DNA of 64,000 nt from Spirodela intermedia (Eukaryota > Streptophyta > Magnoliopsida > Alismatales > Araceae), in NCBI GenBank assembly GCA_902729315.2, contig LR746270.1, positions 1,290,501-1,354,500 on the forward strand. The letters run 5' to 3'. The position numbers and the translations under genes are program-made. The first letter of the stretch is position 1, and each line of letters starts with the position of its first letter. Shown here piece after piece: positions 11,601-23,500 of the stretch. Under the pieces are notes generated by a model. It saw nothing but the letters and a program-made list of their open reading frames with translations, had not been told where the DNA came from and ran no database searches.

Positions 11601-14510
11601 ACTGGAAAAGAATCAAACCATAGTCTCCAGGTATCCAACTTAGAAATGGAACAGACTTTCTGAAATCTTGTGCCCACCACTCAGCACCTGGCAGTAAAAA
11701 GGAGCATTCAAAATATAAAAGTCAATTGAATACAGTAATCCTGATGATATTTCGCAGCTTTCGGAGGAGGGAAATTTAAGCTACATACCAACAAAAGATG
11801 TAAGAATGTGGGATACGTAGATCAGCATGAGACCTTCTGTTGGTCCATTTATCACGGGAAGAATAAGCGTATTGGTAAAAAAGCTGGACCGTAGAAACTA
11901 GGTGTTAGCAAAGGGATAAAAGTCGTGAAAAAAATAGCAAGTTACTGAAGCCCCCAAAGGAAACTTCGCAGTTTTGTAGCCACCATAAATTCACAGATTT
12001 TCTGTATGGCCAGTTATTAATAATTTTATGCAAGTTCCCTCATTTTTTGAACGTCTGAATCTAAGCAACTTATCCAAACAACAATACATTTGGGCTATCC
12101 TAGAGTGGACTCTTACGGTCAAAAGCCATAACAATGCTTTCATCAAATTTATCCAAAAAAGGTACTAGAACTGCTGAGGATCAAGACACCCATGACATTG
12201 AAAATTAACCAGTATTATTCCATTATACATAAATTATCTTACTGCCCATGCGCGTAATATCTTAATACGACATAGTTTTCTGCATAAAATGGAAATGTTT
12301 CGAGCTTGCAATTACAATTGATTTTTCAGCTGTTAACTAACCTATAACAGCAACTAAAAGAAAACATCCAATGAAAGAGCTTCGATCCTTGTCCAAATTC
12401 AAGAGAGATTAAAGAAGGTGATCAATTCGTTTAAGTAAGATCGCGCACCAAAGGAAAACATAACAAGAGGTGAAGCAGGGAAATGACAAGTAACTCACTG
12501 TTCCCATGTTGCAAAATAAAATGGAACCGCTGAAAGTACCCAAAACCAAAACGTAGCCCTCCCACACATAGCAGTGCTTCCGAAAGCCAAGCTTTCAAAC
12601 TGAGAACACAGCATTAAAAAAATATTAAAAATGGAAAACAAAATGCCATATTTCAAAATGTTCATTGATAAGGATAGATAGCATACTGCACAGGTCAGCG
12701 CATCGCATCCTGCAATTGGATTAATGTGAAAAGTCAGGTGAGTTCTCGACTCAAAGCAGTATATTGAACAATGTTTCCTTTGGTTTAGCATTTCAAGAAA
12801 CTCTGAACAAGAGGGGCTCTACCATGATCAAAAAGTTCCCCTAATGGACTTGATGAGTTAGTACGCCTTGCTTGCTTTCCATCAACAGCATCAAAAGTCT
12901 GTCAAGTATATAGTATCCAAAGCCAAATCAGAGAAACACGACAAGACCAAGAAAGGGAGAGGCGTCAAAATCTTCCAAACTTTTGGTTACAACTTCCTAA
13001 TATTTCAATTTTTTATGGACAGTTTCTTGCCCTGGAAATCTAGAACTCGATCATATTTGTTAAAACGTGCAGACGATAAAAATATAACTTGAACAAAAAC
13101 GTGAACAGACCTGGTATAGAAAGACCAGAGAAAAACACTAGCAAAGAAAACAAGAAAGTGTTGTGAGAAATTAACTTGAGCAAACCTGGTATAGAAAGAG
13201 CAGCAAGCCATGGACAAAGTGCACCCATCTTGGGGGAGCAGTGTCTAAATGTGGCGAATATACCTGTAAAGAAGATGCCCCATTGAAGGGAAAAGTCAGT
13301 GGATACAGAAGGTGAAGGGATAAATTCCTTGTATGTGTTAAAGATCATCCTTTAATATACCACCAGCTTTTCACAAATAATGTCATCCTCACACAGTTCC
13401 CAGAATTGGGAATCTAACAAAACTATGTTGCCCAACAAAATGCTAATACTGATGCAGGAACTGCCGATAACGTTTTATCTTTTGGAATTATTCATTAGAT
13501 CAGGATTACATTCTACCTCTTAAAACACTGGTCAATTCCACACTTGAATTAGATTGAAGCACCAAATCTCATTAATAAATCTTCAGATAGTGTATACTAC
13601 TGATCATATTCAACCTGTCTTTATACATCTTATGAACGATGAGAAAGTTTAAGATATCGACTTCCTATTTCCGTGGAGGATCCAACAACAAAAGAAGAAC
13701 AATTGTAAAAGGAATAAATTAGAAAAAGGTAAAAATATAACCAAGCGGTAGTTCACTTACATAACCAAGTAAAGCTGATGTGACTAGGAACGCGAATCCA
13801 GTAAGAGTGATCTGGGTAACATGAATACCGCGCATGCAATCAAACTCATATAGAGAACAAAACAGCCGATGTAAATTCAAGATAAGAATCCAAAAAAAAA
13901 ACTGAAAAATCAAAACTCACCATATTTGGACTGGAGTTGCACAGACAACCATGGACATAAAGAATAAATAAAAGAAAGTCAGAAAAATTTAAAAATAGCA
14001 GCTTCAGGAAACTAAATTGCTGTCCAGAAAATGCAAGGTATTCTGATAGGTAAAATTTTAATGTAGATTCAGGTTGAAAATGGGCAACACCTCAAGTATA
14101 CTTGGTTCAATTGGAGCAACGAGATATTACATGGAAGAGGGCGCTTGCGCTGTTAGAACTCACATTTTTTTCGGTTGGCTTTTCAAGTCTAAGGAAATCC
14201 ATTACATGGTTGACTTCAGGATCTCCCAAATAGATGCTCCCCCTACAGTAGAATTTCTTATTTTTCCTCCCACCTCCTTTCTCACTTCTTTATGCCGCTA
14301 TCGATAATTGGCTATCGTTGGTAACTCAAAACAACATAAAACAATCAGGCACAAGTCTGGGAGGAAAACTTACGGCATCCAAAGAGGGAAGAGAGTAACA
14401 CAGCGATTCCAAAATGGTTGCAATACATATTTCGCAACCAAAGAGTTGTCTACGCCGCTGTACTTGTACTTGTGTAGTGTTGCGACCCCATGAGGTCCAA
14501 TATAACCCAT
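7516..14510 (-). CDS. AAPT1: Aminoalcohol phosphotransferase (choline/ethanolamine phosphotransferase)
   Basis: Last step of the Kennedy pathway: moves phosphocholine or phosphoethanolamine from CDP-alcohol to diacylglycerol, in the ER/Golgi membrane. 389 aa, the usual family length, in 18 coding exons: 14374-14510, 13921-13930, 13761-13811, 13186-13263, 12823-12898, 12687-12709, 12499-12599, 11789-11883, 11619-11687, 10446-10515, 10048-10111, 9244-9284, 9080-9164, 8873-8935, 8323-8381, 8178-8230, 7625-7697, 7516-7537. The CDP-alcohol phosphotransferase signature is spread over exons 5 and 6: DGKQARR, then G and two Asp in FDHGCDAL. Start [19 protein letters not shown] and end CFRITRKEA are typical of plant AAPTs. 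Exon 2 is only 10 nt and exon 6 only 23 nt; both are needed to keep PLWMPPNMITL and the signature. Several hydrophobic segments follow. A (GA)n run lies in the intron near 8600. The gene symbol is by family; paralogue number is not resolved. Confidence 0.95.
8597..8642. repeat. (GA)n microsatellite in AAPT intron
   Basis: About 22 GA units between the 21-codon exon (8873-8935) and the exon at 8323-8381. It gives false Ser-Leu frames on the minus strand. Confidence 0.95.
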
Positions 14511-15788
14511 CTGAACAAAAATATATCATGGATTACCATTCATTTTGCAATTTTCGACGGAAATGACACTGAAACATGATTCGGGTACAAAATATACGGC
14601 GATTTTTCATACTCGAAAACTCCTACGAGACACATCTGAATCTTGGAATTCTTAAATGAATGAATCACACAAGTGCTGTCCAACAAAGCAGGAGGAACTT
14701 CACTGAAGAAAAAAAAGTGTATAATGATTCCGTAATTACTTCGGTTTCAGGACGAAATATTGCGGCGACCAGTGATCACCTCCTCAGTTCTACATTTGAA
14801 AATATCGAACAATCAATAAGAACAAGACGGAAACGTAGACGCGTAGCGACGCCCTGATTCCGCGGATGAACTTCGAATCCGATCGGAAAACCAAATCCGG
14901 TACCGCAAGAGAAAGGAATGCAGACTATTACCTGATGAGGAGGTTAGGCAGCGGAACCAAATCACCTGAGTGCGTGACGTAAATGCAGAGCACAAGAAGA
15001 AAGAGGGGAAAGAGAAAACTGAATTTGCGCCGAAATCTTGATGTTGCAGAAGCGATAGTAGGGCGACGGCGACGGCAATCCGTCGGCAATCGGCAGAAGC
15101 CTTCACGGGGAAGCAGTAAGCTCTCTCTCCTCTTCCGTGTTTTCTAATTCGCTGGTCACTCCATCGGGGCGGACGAGTCGAGTGTTCGAAATATTAATTA
15201 GAGCTCGGCTTCTATTGGGCACTCCGCCACCTCTCACTCTCTCTAAATATATATATAAAAAGGGCCCAAATTCAGTCCTCGTAAAAGACACTGAATTCAG
15301 GCCGGGGCTCGGCCCGCGTACTTACCAGCTCTCTCTCCCTCTCTCTCTCTATATATATGTATAAAATGTATATAGAAAGGGCCTAAATTCAGCCCTCGTA
15401 AAAGACACCAAGTCCGGGCCTGAGCCCGGCCCGCGAAGGATTTCGGATAGCTCATAGCTTGTCAAAATGGTACGTTAGGATTGTGGGCCCAGAGAACGAA
15501 TCTCCGATATGTGGGGCCCTTTGTTTTATGTGGGTCCCACTCCGGAAATCTGAGTTGGCAACCTTATCGGCCAGATTTCATGTGAGCATGGGCTTGCGCG
15601 TGAGAGGGCAGACAAGGTATCCGGGCCCGATTTATGGGCCCACATATTTTAGGCCTAACAAATGTGAAGACAGCCCAATAGTGGGAAGATGACATCGAAA
15701 GTGAGAGCTTCGTACCACCGGAGGAAGCTACGATAGCCGCCGGCGGGAGAGTTTGCAGGGTTTTTGTTCTGCTGCGAGAGGAGGGAAG
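14511..15788. promoter_or_regulatory. Divergent promoter region between AAPT (minus) and zinc-knuckle gene (plus)
   Basis: AAPT 5' leader and both promoters. From 15436 to 15680 there are many GGGCCC/TGGGCC/T motifs on both strands, e.g. near 15484, 15515, 15622 and 15634. TCP-bound site II motifs of this kind are common upstream of plant housekeeping genes. Two copies of a block of about 70 bp lie at 15247-15319 and 15361-15437 (see repeat). No coding region recognised. Confidence 0.45.
15247..15437. repeat. Tandem duplicated promoter block (about 114-bp spacing)
   Basis: Both copies share a TA-rich start, AAAGGGCC, AAATTCAG, CCTCGTAAAAGACAC and a final CCGGGC-type GC block ending GGCCCGCG. 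Copies at about 15247-15319 and 15361-15437, separated by a CT-rich stretch. Divergence is moderate. Confidence 0.75.
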
Positions 15789-18591
15789 ATGGTGAGCCAG
15801 CGGCAGAGGATGGCGAGGAAGCGCTTCAAGGAAGCGAATCCCCACCTGTTTCCGAAGCCGGAGCCGCCCTCCGAGGATGCGGGTTCCAAGAAGAAGAAGA
15901 AGAAGATTTTCAGAAAAACCCTAAAAAGAGGGGTTGCGAAGCCGGGGAGTGGCCGCGGCAGCGACCGATTCACTGGGAGTAAGCACCCCCTGAGGATTCC
16001 CGGTTGGAAGCCTGGGGAGGCTTGCTTTGTCTGCAATGCTAATGATCACATCGCCAAGGCGTGCCCTCAAAAGGCCGAGTGGGAGAAGAATAAGGTCGGT
16101 TCCTGCACTTCACAAGGCGTGTCTCTCTCCCTCTCTCTCTCGAGTTTTGTTTTTTCTCAGTAGATTTGGTCAATGTTTAGCCACTTGGGGAGGGTTTTTG
16201 GCCTGTGCTGTGTGTTCTGGATCGTGGATTGGTAGTTGAATCAATTGGAACCTTTCTCTCCCTGTATCTGCTGCCAAATCTAACATATATCACAGAAGGA
16301 TTATCTCTAGGAAGTCCGTGACGCTTCATAGATCGTTGTAGATTAGTTTCTGCCTAACTTAGCACTTAAATGTGGCGTCTCAAGTGAACTTGCGGTTTCC
16401 TTGACGCAACAAAGCTCTATCCATACCCTTTAATGATCGGATGCTTTGACCTTTTCAGTCCTTCGTGTCTAGGTGTGAAAACATTCCCTTATCATTATTC
16501 ACATAGTGTTATCATTTATGTTGCTAATGATTTTGCTGAAATTCGGCTATGCTTATCTTGTTAAACATGCAATAAATGTGCAAAAAAAATCATGAATATT
16601 TCTCTTCATCGAGTACCTTGTGCTTATCTTGGATAGCCCTTTCGTTATCGAGCGAAGATGGAATATCTGATTGATGGTGGCATAACTCTCACGCAGATCT
16701 GCTTGCTCTGTCGTCGACGTGGCCACAGTCTTAAAAATTGCCCGGATAAAGGTGAAGACAGCGACAAGAAATTGTGTTACAACTGTGGAGAGATTGGACA
16801 CTCCCTCAACAGGTGTCCTCAACCGCTTCAGGATGGTAAGTTGTCTGAACTTACTGTTTTTGATACTGCTCAGTCTTTTCCCATGATATTCTCTTACAGT
16901 GTATGCTGATTATTCGCAGAATCTAGAATATGACTCATAATGATGATAAACAGGTCAATCACTAGATGATTAGAACGGGATTTATGCCCCTTAGAGTAGA
17001 CTGCCGAAAAGCATTAGAACAGAGTGAACTAGTGATTTTGGCTCAGATTCAAGGAGATGATGGCTCAGATCTAATTACCATGACTCTTGGGCACATTGGA
17101 AGCATGATTTATGTTTGAAAAATAGTTCATTGTTCTTCTTTTTACGCCTTTGAAAGTGATGTTTCTAGCTCTATGCGGAAGGAAGCAATAGATTTTAGGA
17201 ATCACTCGGGTGTTTCAGTGGGCAGAAATATTCTTGAAAGCTACAATTTAAGACCTCAAAAGTGCCATACTCCTGTTCATCTCAGTAGTCACTGTCTCCT
17301 TTGCAATTATTTCATCTGTCTTTCTTTTTTGTTACTTTATAGCCATAATGGTGCTTGTGAATTGTTACTACTCTATTTTTTCTTTTCCCACCTTAAGCTT
17401 ATGATGTATCCTTGCCAGAAAATCAAGTTGGTATTGCTGCATGGCCTATGTTGTTCTGGTTATCATCGTTTTGATACTTCTCTACTCCATATAGGGGGCG
17501 CAAAATTCGCCAGCTGTTTCATCTGTAATCAGCAGGGGCATCTTAGCAAGAATTGCCCCAAAAATACTCATGGGATCTATCCAAAGGTATTGACCACACC
17601 TTTCTGATTGTCTATTCTATAATGCATAAGTGCGATAATACAACCGGTTTTGACGCCGTCGTGGCCTTTTGACCAATAGTATCTTCTGCTCGTCACCATA
17701 GTCATCAAATATTGATAGCTACTCAACGTTTTTTCCTTCAGCGAGTAAAGCTTCATGTTTACAGGCATTGCTTAATGTTCTTCTGTGTGAAGTTGATAAT
17801 CCCTGCCCATTTTAATAGTCTTTAGTACTGTTTCTCAATTCCTACTACCTTTCTCTCTCCATTTTGATCCCGTCGTCTTAGTTTTAGTTAGTTTGTAATT
17901 GCTTCAGGGTGGCTGTTGTAAACTGTGTGGAGGAGTGACACATTTAGCCAGGGACTGCCCAGAGAAAGGCAGCAGAGGGGCAGCTGCTTTTGGATCAGAA
18001 AGTAAACGTAAGTTCTCTGCCTGCTAACCGTTGACTTAACGTGTCCCAGTTCCACTTCTGTCTTCATATCCCCGTTTACTTTTCGTTGTTGGCTGATCAA
18101 TTCTGAGACATTCTGGTTTTGACGTCTCCTGGTTTTCATCTGTTCTTGTCAGTGATTTTATCTGTGCATTTTTTATGAATATTTCTTATGAATAAAACAA
18201 GAGGCCTTTGATGAGATTTCTTAAAAAATTGGATGAGCTGTGCCTCATCAAACCATTAGAATGTGTGAACATACTAGAATGCGAGACCCTCCATGAGATT
18301 TGTACAGAATTTGCCTCATTTATTGATCTCATGTGGGTCTGGTTCCGAGATCACTGAAGAAAAGTTCTTGATATTGTCTAATATGTTCCAGCCGGTGATC
18401 ATCCCAAGACATGGCAAGGGAGCCGCGCAGTGTTCCGCAGTGGTGACGATCTGGAAGACGACTTCATTGTGGACGAGGGGCCACCGGCAACCAAGAAACC
18501 CAAGATTCCCAATCTGGAAGTTGATCTGGTTGCCAGTAATGTGGATGCCAAGAGAAAGAAGGGCCCAAAGGTGGTGAATTTCCTGGGTTGA
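15789..18591 (+). CDS. Zinc knuckle (CCHC) protein with five knuckles, ZCCHC9-like
   Basis: Predicted RNA-binding nuclear protein, 278 aa, five exons: 15789-16094, 16697-16835, 17495-17586, 17908-18007, 18392-18591. Five CX2CX4HX4C knuckles: CFVCNANDHIAKAC in exon 1, CLLCRRRGHSLKNC and CYNCGEIGHSLNRC in exon 2, CFICNQQGHLSKNC in exon 3, CKLCGGVTHLARDC in exon 4. The N-terminus is very basic, with a run of lysines near residues 35-41, and the last exon is acidic then basic (SGDDLEDDF...). ZCCHC9 homologues take part in RNA processing; a specific plant function is not established from sequence. The ATG at 15789 is used; an in-frame TTG at 15753 is not a plausible plant start. Divergent with AAPT. 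Confidence 0.9.
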
Positions 18592-18725
18592 AGGAGCTGT
18601 TCTTGCAGAGAAAAGTAAACAACCATCACCTGCTCTTTTGTTTCCGCAGCAAGTGATGAATGATTTTTCTTCTTTCTTCTTTGTTCATCAGTCTCAGTCT
18701 TACTCCCCTCGTGTTCAATGTGAAC

Positions 18726-18762
<37 letters not shown>

Positions 18763-19180
18763 AAGCGTGAACATTGATGGGTCGGCAGAGATTATAATTA
18801 AAGAGAAGTGGAAGATTTGATTTGCAGTGTGGGGCCCACCTCTGTTTCCGACGCAATGGCGGGGAAAGGAATCTCGTGAACGCTACGGAAGTGGAAAAGC
18901 AGCCGGCCAAGGGGTCAAGAGGGCCCCGTGATGGGGAAATTGCCAACGGAAACTCGGCAGCGTTCAGATGGGACTGCGGAGCGGTTGCCACGTGGCGGGT
19001 TCCCTCCGGCGGCTCGTCGCAATAAAAGCGAGGCCGGCGATAATTACGTCGTTCCGAGGGGACATCGGCTCCGTTCCGGGTTGGGTTTAAAACGGGGGGG
19101 AAAGAAACAAAGGCGCCGGCGGATCCACGGTAGCAGTGTGGTTGAGTAGCTTCTTTCCCTTCCCCCTCTGGTTTTCAGCA
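18592..19180. other. 3' flank of zinc-knuckle gene and HIPP-like promoter
   Basis: Contains a (CT)n microsatellite at about 18728-18762 and GC-rich sequence with a CCACGTGGC G-box-like site near 18988. No gene seen. Confidence 0.6.
18728..18762. repeat. (CT)n microsatellite
   Basis: About 17 CT units upstream of the HIPP-like gene. Confidence 0.95.
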
Positions 19181-19725
19181 ATGGCGCAGGTCTGTGGAAG
19201 CCTCTTCTCCCCTGCTCGATTATCCCCCTAGATGCTCCTACTTTTCCTCTCTTGATTCTTCCCTTCTCTGTGTTCCTCGGCTGCAGAAGGTGATAGTGCT
19301 CGTCACAGGGATGGTCGACGACAAGACGAAGCAGAAGGCAATGGAGCTCGTTGCCGACATCTCTGGTATCGACGCCATCTCTGTTCTGCCCTTCCCTTCC
19401 CTTTCTTCAATATCTCCATCTCGGAAGGTCCCAATCGTCGTCTCCCCGCCGCTGAATCCTGTCTTCGGCAGGCGTGGATTCAATCGCCGCAGATCTGAAG
19501 GGGAACAAAATGACCGTCATCGGGGACATGGACGTCGTGGCCGTCGCGAAAAAGCTGAAGAAGCTGGGGAGAGTGGACGTTCTGTCCGTCGGCCCCGCCA
19601 AGGAAGAGAAGAAAGAAGAGAAGAAGGAAGAGAAGAAGGAAGAGAAGAAGGAGGTGAAGAAGGAGGAGAAGAAGGAAGAGAAGAAGGAAGAGAAGAAGGA
19701 AGAGAAGAAGGAAGAGAAGAAGTAG
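19181..19725 (+). CDS. HMA-domain (HIPP-like) small protein without CxxC and without CaaX
   Basis: 113 aa in three exons: 19181-19189 (only Met-Ala-Gln), 19287-19365, 19472-19725. Residues about 4-70 form one heavy-metal-associated fold (KVIVLVTGMVDDKTKQKAM ... GVDSIAADLKGNKMTVIGD ... VDVLSVGP). In metal-binding HMA domains the first loop is MxCxxC; here it is GMVDDKTKQ, so both cysteines are absent. The tail is a 12-bp repeat encoding Lys/Glu blocks and ends EEKKEEKK with no CaaX prenylation box. It matches the degenerate HIPP group of plants, whose members lack the metal motif. Direct metal transfer and membrane anchoring by prenylation are therefore not expected. The tiny first exon follows the usual layout of these genes. 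Confidence 0.85.
19600..19722 (+). repeat. Coding tandem repeat of the 12-mer GAAGAGAAGAAG
   Basis: About ten near-perfect 12-bp units encode the Glu-Glu-Lys-Lys tail of the HIPP-like protein. One unit codes Glu-Val-Lys-Lys. Likely length-polymorphic. Confidence 0.9.
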
Positions 19726-20587
19726 CACCGATCCTCCGGCGGAACAACTTACAGCTAGAGGCCTCGAGGTACGCCAGTAGGGGCCCTTGTAGAGCTGTCC
19801 TCCAAACCTCCCTTCCCCTTCATCATTTGTTTTCTACCTCGAATTTCGTCACTGTGGATAGAACCTCTGAAAACGACTGGACCAGGGAACTCTTTACCTA
19901 CTATCGGCCTCCAGGCCGAGGGCTCCCCCTGCCTTTCATACCTCAGTAACCCACCAGAGAGACCACCTGCATCCCTCGGCCCATCCTCCTCCCATCAGTC
20001 CACGATCCTCCTACTATGTTGCTCTTAAACACGAGAGTCTGTCATTCATTTCTCTCTAAATCAGCTTTCACTCGCCCTGTAATGGAAGAAATCCATCATC
20101 ATTACCTGCACGGATCGTTTATATTGATCACGGAGTAGAGCCCAGAAAAGAAAATCACTGATTATCGAAAAATTATGTATTTTTTGTATGCATTTATCCG
20201 ATTTAATACCAGTTATCAGTTGACTCCGAGTTAGGACTTCTACATTCTGTCCATGTTATGGCCATGTCAAACCCAGAAGAATCTGGTGAAATGTTTGGGT
20301 CTAGTGATCATCAATTCTTTGACTCAATAATATAGTCCCACATTAATCGAAAAAACTTACCAACAATAAAATTAAAAAGGCTTCCAAGTGGCTGGAGGAT
20401 GATAGAACAGCAGAAGTACACAAGCATGCGGCACCTACCATCGCCGCACGCATGGGTGAGTCTCTTTGCGCAGAAGTAGGATTCATGCCGCAAAAGGGGT
20501 TAACTTCGCAGATGGTAGAAACATGTTGCTCTGATGGGCCCCACCGTCGATCGATTTCTAGTCAGCAAGTCAAATGATCTATCGCAT
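19726..20587. other. Convergent intergenic region (HIPP-like / TAD1 3' ends)
   Basis: Probable 3' UTRs of both genes. No further gene or strong repeat recognised. Confidence 0.5.
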
Positions 20588-23500
20588 TCACTCACACGGA
20601 GGAATTGAGAACATCTCCAGATGGCTAGATTTCGGTGGCCAACAGACGAAAGACGGCGTCCCTTTTAGAGCTATGAGAGTGGATTGGTAGTCACAAGCCA
20701 TATCCTGCCAGCACTGCAGCCGATTAGATTCCCACTTCAATAAGGTAGTACATCATGGTCTGAACTTAATTGACTGCCATTATGCGAAAACCCTCTACGA
20801 AAATAAATACATATAAATTAACATTTGAAGATTCATATTAGGATATATCTCCCTATATGACGCCACGGTCACAATATAATAAAAAAATAGGAAAAAATAT
20901 AATCAGATTGGCTTCTTGGGCCTCCATCCAACTCAGGTGACGGTAGGTGAGGGGAAGTTGTCAGCTTGAAGGGGGGGGGGGGGGTGACTTTTTATCACGG
21001 ACATGAATGGATGTATCAGGCGGGAGAATGGCAGCCTTCATTCTACTTTTCGAGAAAAACTATTGAAAATGGAAAAGCAGCCATGAGGCATAGCGGAGAA
21101 AGCCAACGAGGGGACAAAAAGTCAACAAAAGGGGCAGAAAATAGGAATTTGAGACAAGATCACCTTTAATTCCCTGTAGGTGACTTCACTAGCCTCTAGC
21201 CCATGGCAGATTTGTTTGAATAACTCCAGCAGCCGCCTCCTATCATCAGAAGATCATCGCCTGAATGAGCCCATGGCAGATTTGTTTCATAATAAAGTAT
21301 TTATTTTTTATTTTTCAAATATCCAATACGGCTCCAGTGTGATATAAGGATCAGCCTAAAATAGGAAAAAATAGCAGGAATGGTTCATGCAGTTATGAAA
21401 ATAAATAAATAAATAAATAAATAGATAAAGACGAAACCGAGGATATGAACGAAATACGTTAATACTTGCATAAGGATGACATCGTGGATGGCAGCAGAGC
21501 CGCCTTTGAAGATGTCCCCTGTTTTCTTCCTGTGGTTCCAAGGATCACCTCGTGCAGGCCAGATATATTCCAACAAATAGAGTACCTGATGGTTAAAAGT
21601 CGACTCCTTAATGTGATCAGGTTTATCAAGATTACATAAAAAATTGGTGACAAGAACAGCGCTGACTAGGCACCCAGCCCGGCCATCTGTAAGTACCTAT
21701 CTGAGAGGAGGAGAGATAGATAGAGAGAGAGATGAATGATTGTGAGACAGCAATGTGGCGGTAAAAATGGGCTCTCGGCTATCTGAGCCAGACCTTATAA
21801 AAGCCCATAAACCTATTAAATGGCCTCTGGGCCAGAATTTGTGATGCCCAGCCTGGCCCATCATGTTTATCTGAAGGGGAAAGAGACAGAGAGATAGAGG
21901 GATAGAAATTATTCTGTAAAAAAATATGTGGAGAGAGAGGAGTTCCCGAGTGAAAAAGGAAAATAAGAAAATTCAGTGATTACCCGCATTTTAAAGTTGG
22001 TAAGTCGTTGCTACACGATTGAAATTCCTCAGGGGGCATTGGACCCTCATTCAATATGGCCTGTCAATGATTTATCATAAAAAGAATAAATAATTTTCTT
22101 CCCCACAATCAATTCAACAAAATTTCGCTTTTTTACCTTGTTCACTCGAAATGGAGTTGACAATTTCTCGGACAAGGAGAGTATGCGGTCAACAAGAACC
22201 CTCCTCAGAGGTGCCTCAGACTGGAATTCCTGAGATGAATCATTTAATCTCCCAACAGTAATGGAAGACAAATAGACAGGTTGCATAAAGTGGGATAACA
22301 AGGCTCCTGCAGTAAATAGCAAAAAAATTAATTCTCCTTCAGTTGGACAAAGGAAAATAAAATTTCCCATGATAATTATAAATTTGAAGAAAATTTTCTC
22401 CTCCAGTTGAATACTAACGATTAAATTTCCCCATGAGAATTATAAATTTGAAGAAATGTTTCTCCTTCGGCTGGGTGATGATGATGAACAAATTCCCCCA
22501 AGAGAATTATTAATTTGAAGAGACATTTCCACTTCAGTTGGACAATACTGAATATATTTTCCCATGATAACTATAGATTTGAAGAAATCTCTCCTTTGAT
22601 TGAATGATGATGAATAAATTTCCCGGTGAGAATTATACATTTGAAATAAAATATTTCTCCTTCAGTTGGATGCTGATGATTAATAAGTTCCCCCATTAGA
22701 TTGACGAGATAGTTCTCCTTCACTCGGGCAACGGTGAATAGCTTTTCCCATGCGAATTATAAATTTGAAGAAATATTTCTCCAGTAGGAAGACAATGAAT
22801 AAATTTTCCCACGAGAATTACAAATTTGAAGAACAGATATGATAGGAAAAGGCTGGGAGGTAGAGGTGCATATCTCCGCCGATATCTATATTTAGCTGAA
22901 GAGATGAACCTTGAACGCCAGCCACATTCCATCGAGTGATTTTGTCAGAGCAACTCATTGACAAGGTTGTATCACCTCGCCCAGGCTTCCTCTGAACCAT
23001 CACTGGGTGCTTTATATGATCTTCTGAAGAGAAACCCATAGACGAGTCCTCCACTTGGGAATGATGATTCTGTCATTGAAAGAAACTGTTCTTCCTGATT
23101 TTCACTAAAATAGTGATACAAAAATCCACGGAATAAAGCTAATAAAAATAAAAGCCATAGGCATATCTCTAGCCTTATCAAATTTCTCTGACGTTTTTCA
23201 TAAAATTTCCCCCATCAAATCCATCTCTCCAATCCGAAGCATATCTTAAAACTATGATGTATCATCGCAACTTAGATGTTGGATGATGAACAAAATGATA
23301 GTTAAAGCCTGCCATTTCTTTAAGACCGTCAGTGCAATTTGTGAGTAAAATTTTCTTAAATTTACTGTTTGAGGAAACGACAATAATTTGAATCAATGAA
23401 GACAAGTCAGATGATCTGTACCAAGATTCGTAGTGCATGTGGATTTCTTACGAGATTAATTTCTTCCTCGAGTTTTCACTTTAAGAGGTCAATTTGCCCT

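Noticed and set aside
15753-15788. Upstream extension of the zinc-knuckle protein.
   Set aside because: It begins with TTG, not ATG; the ATG at 15789 is the plausible start.
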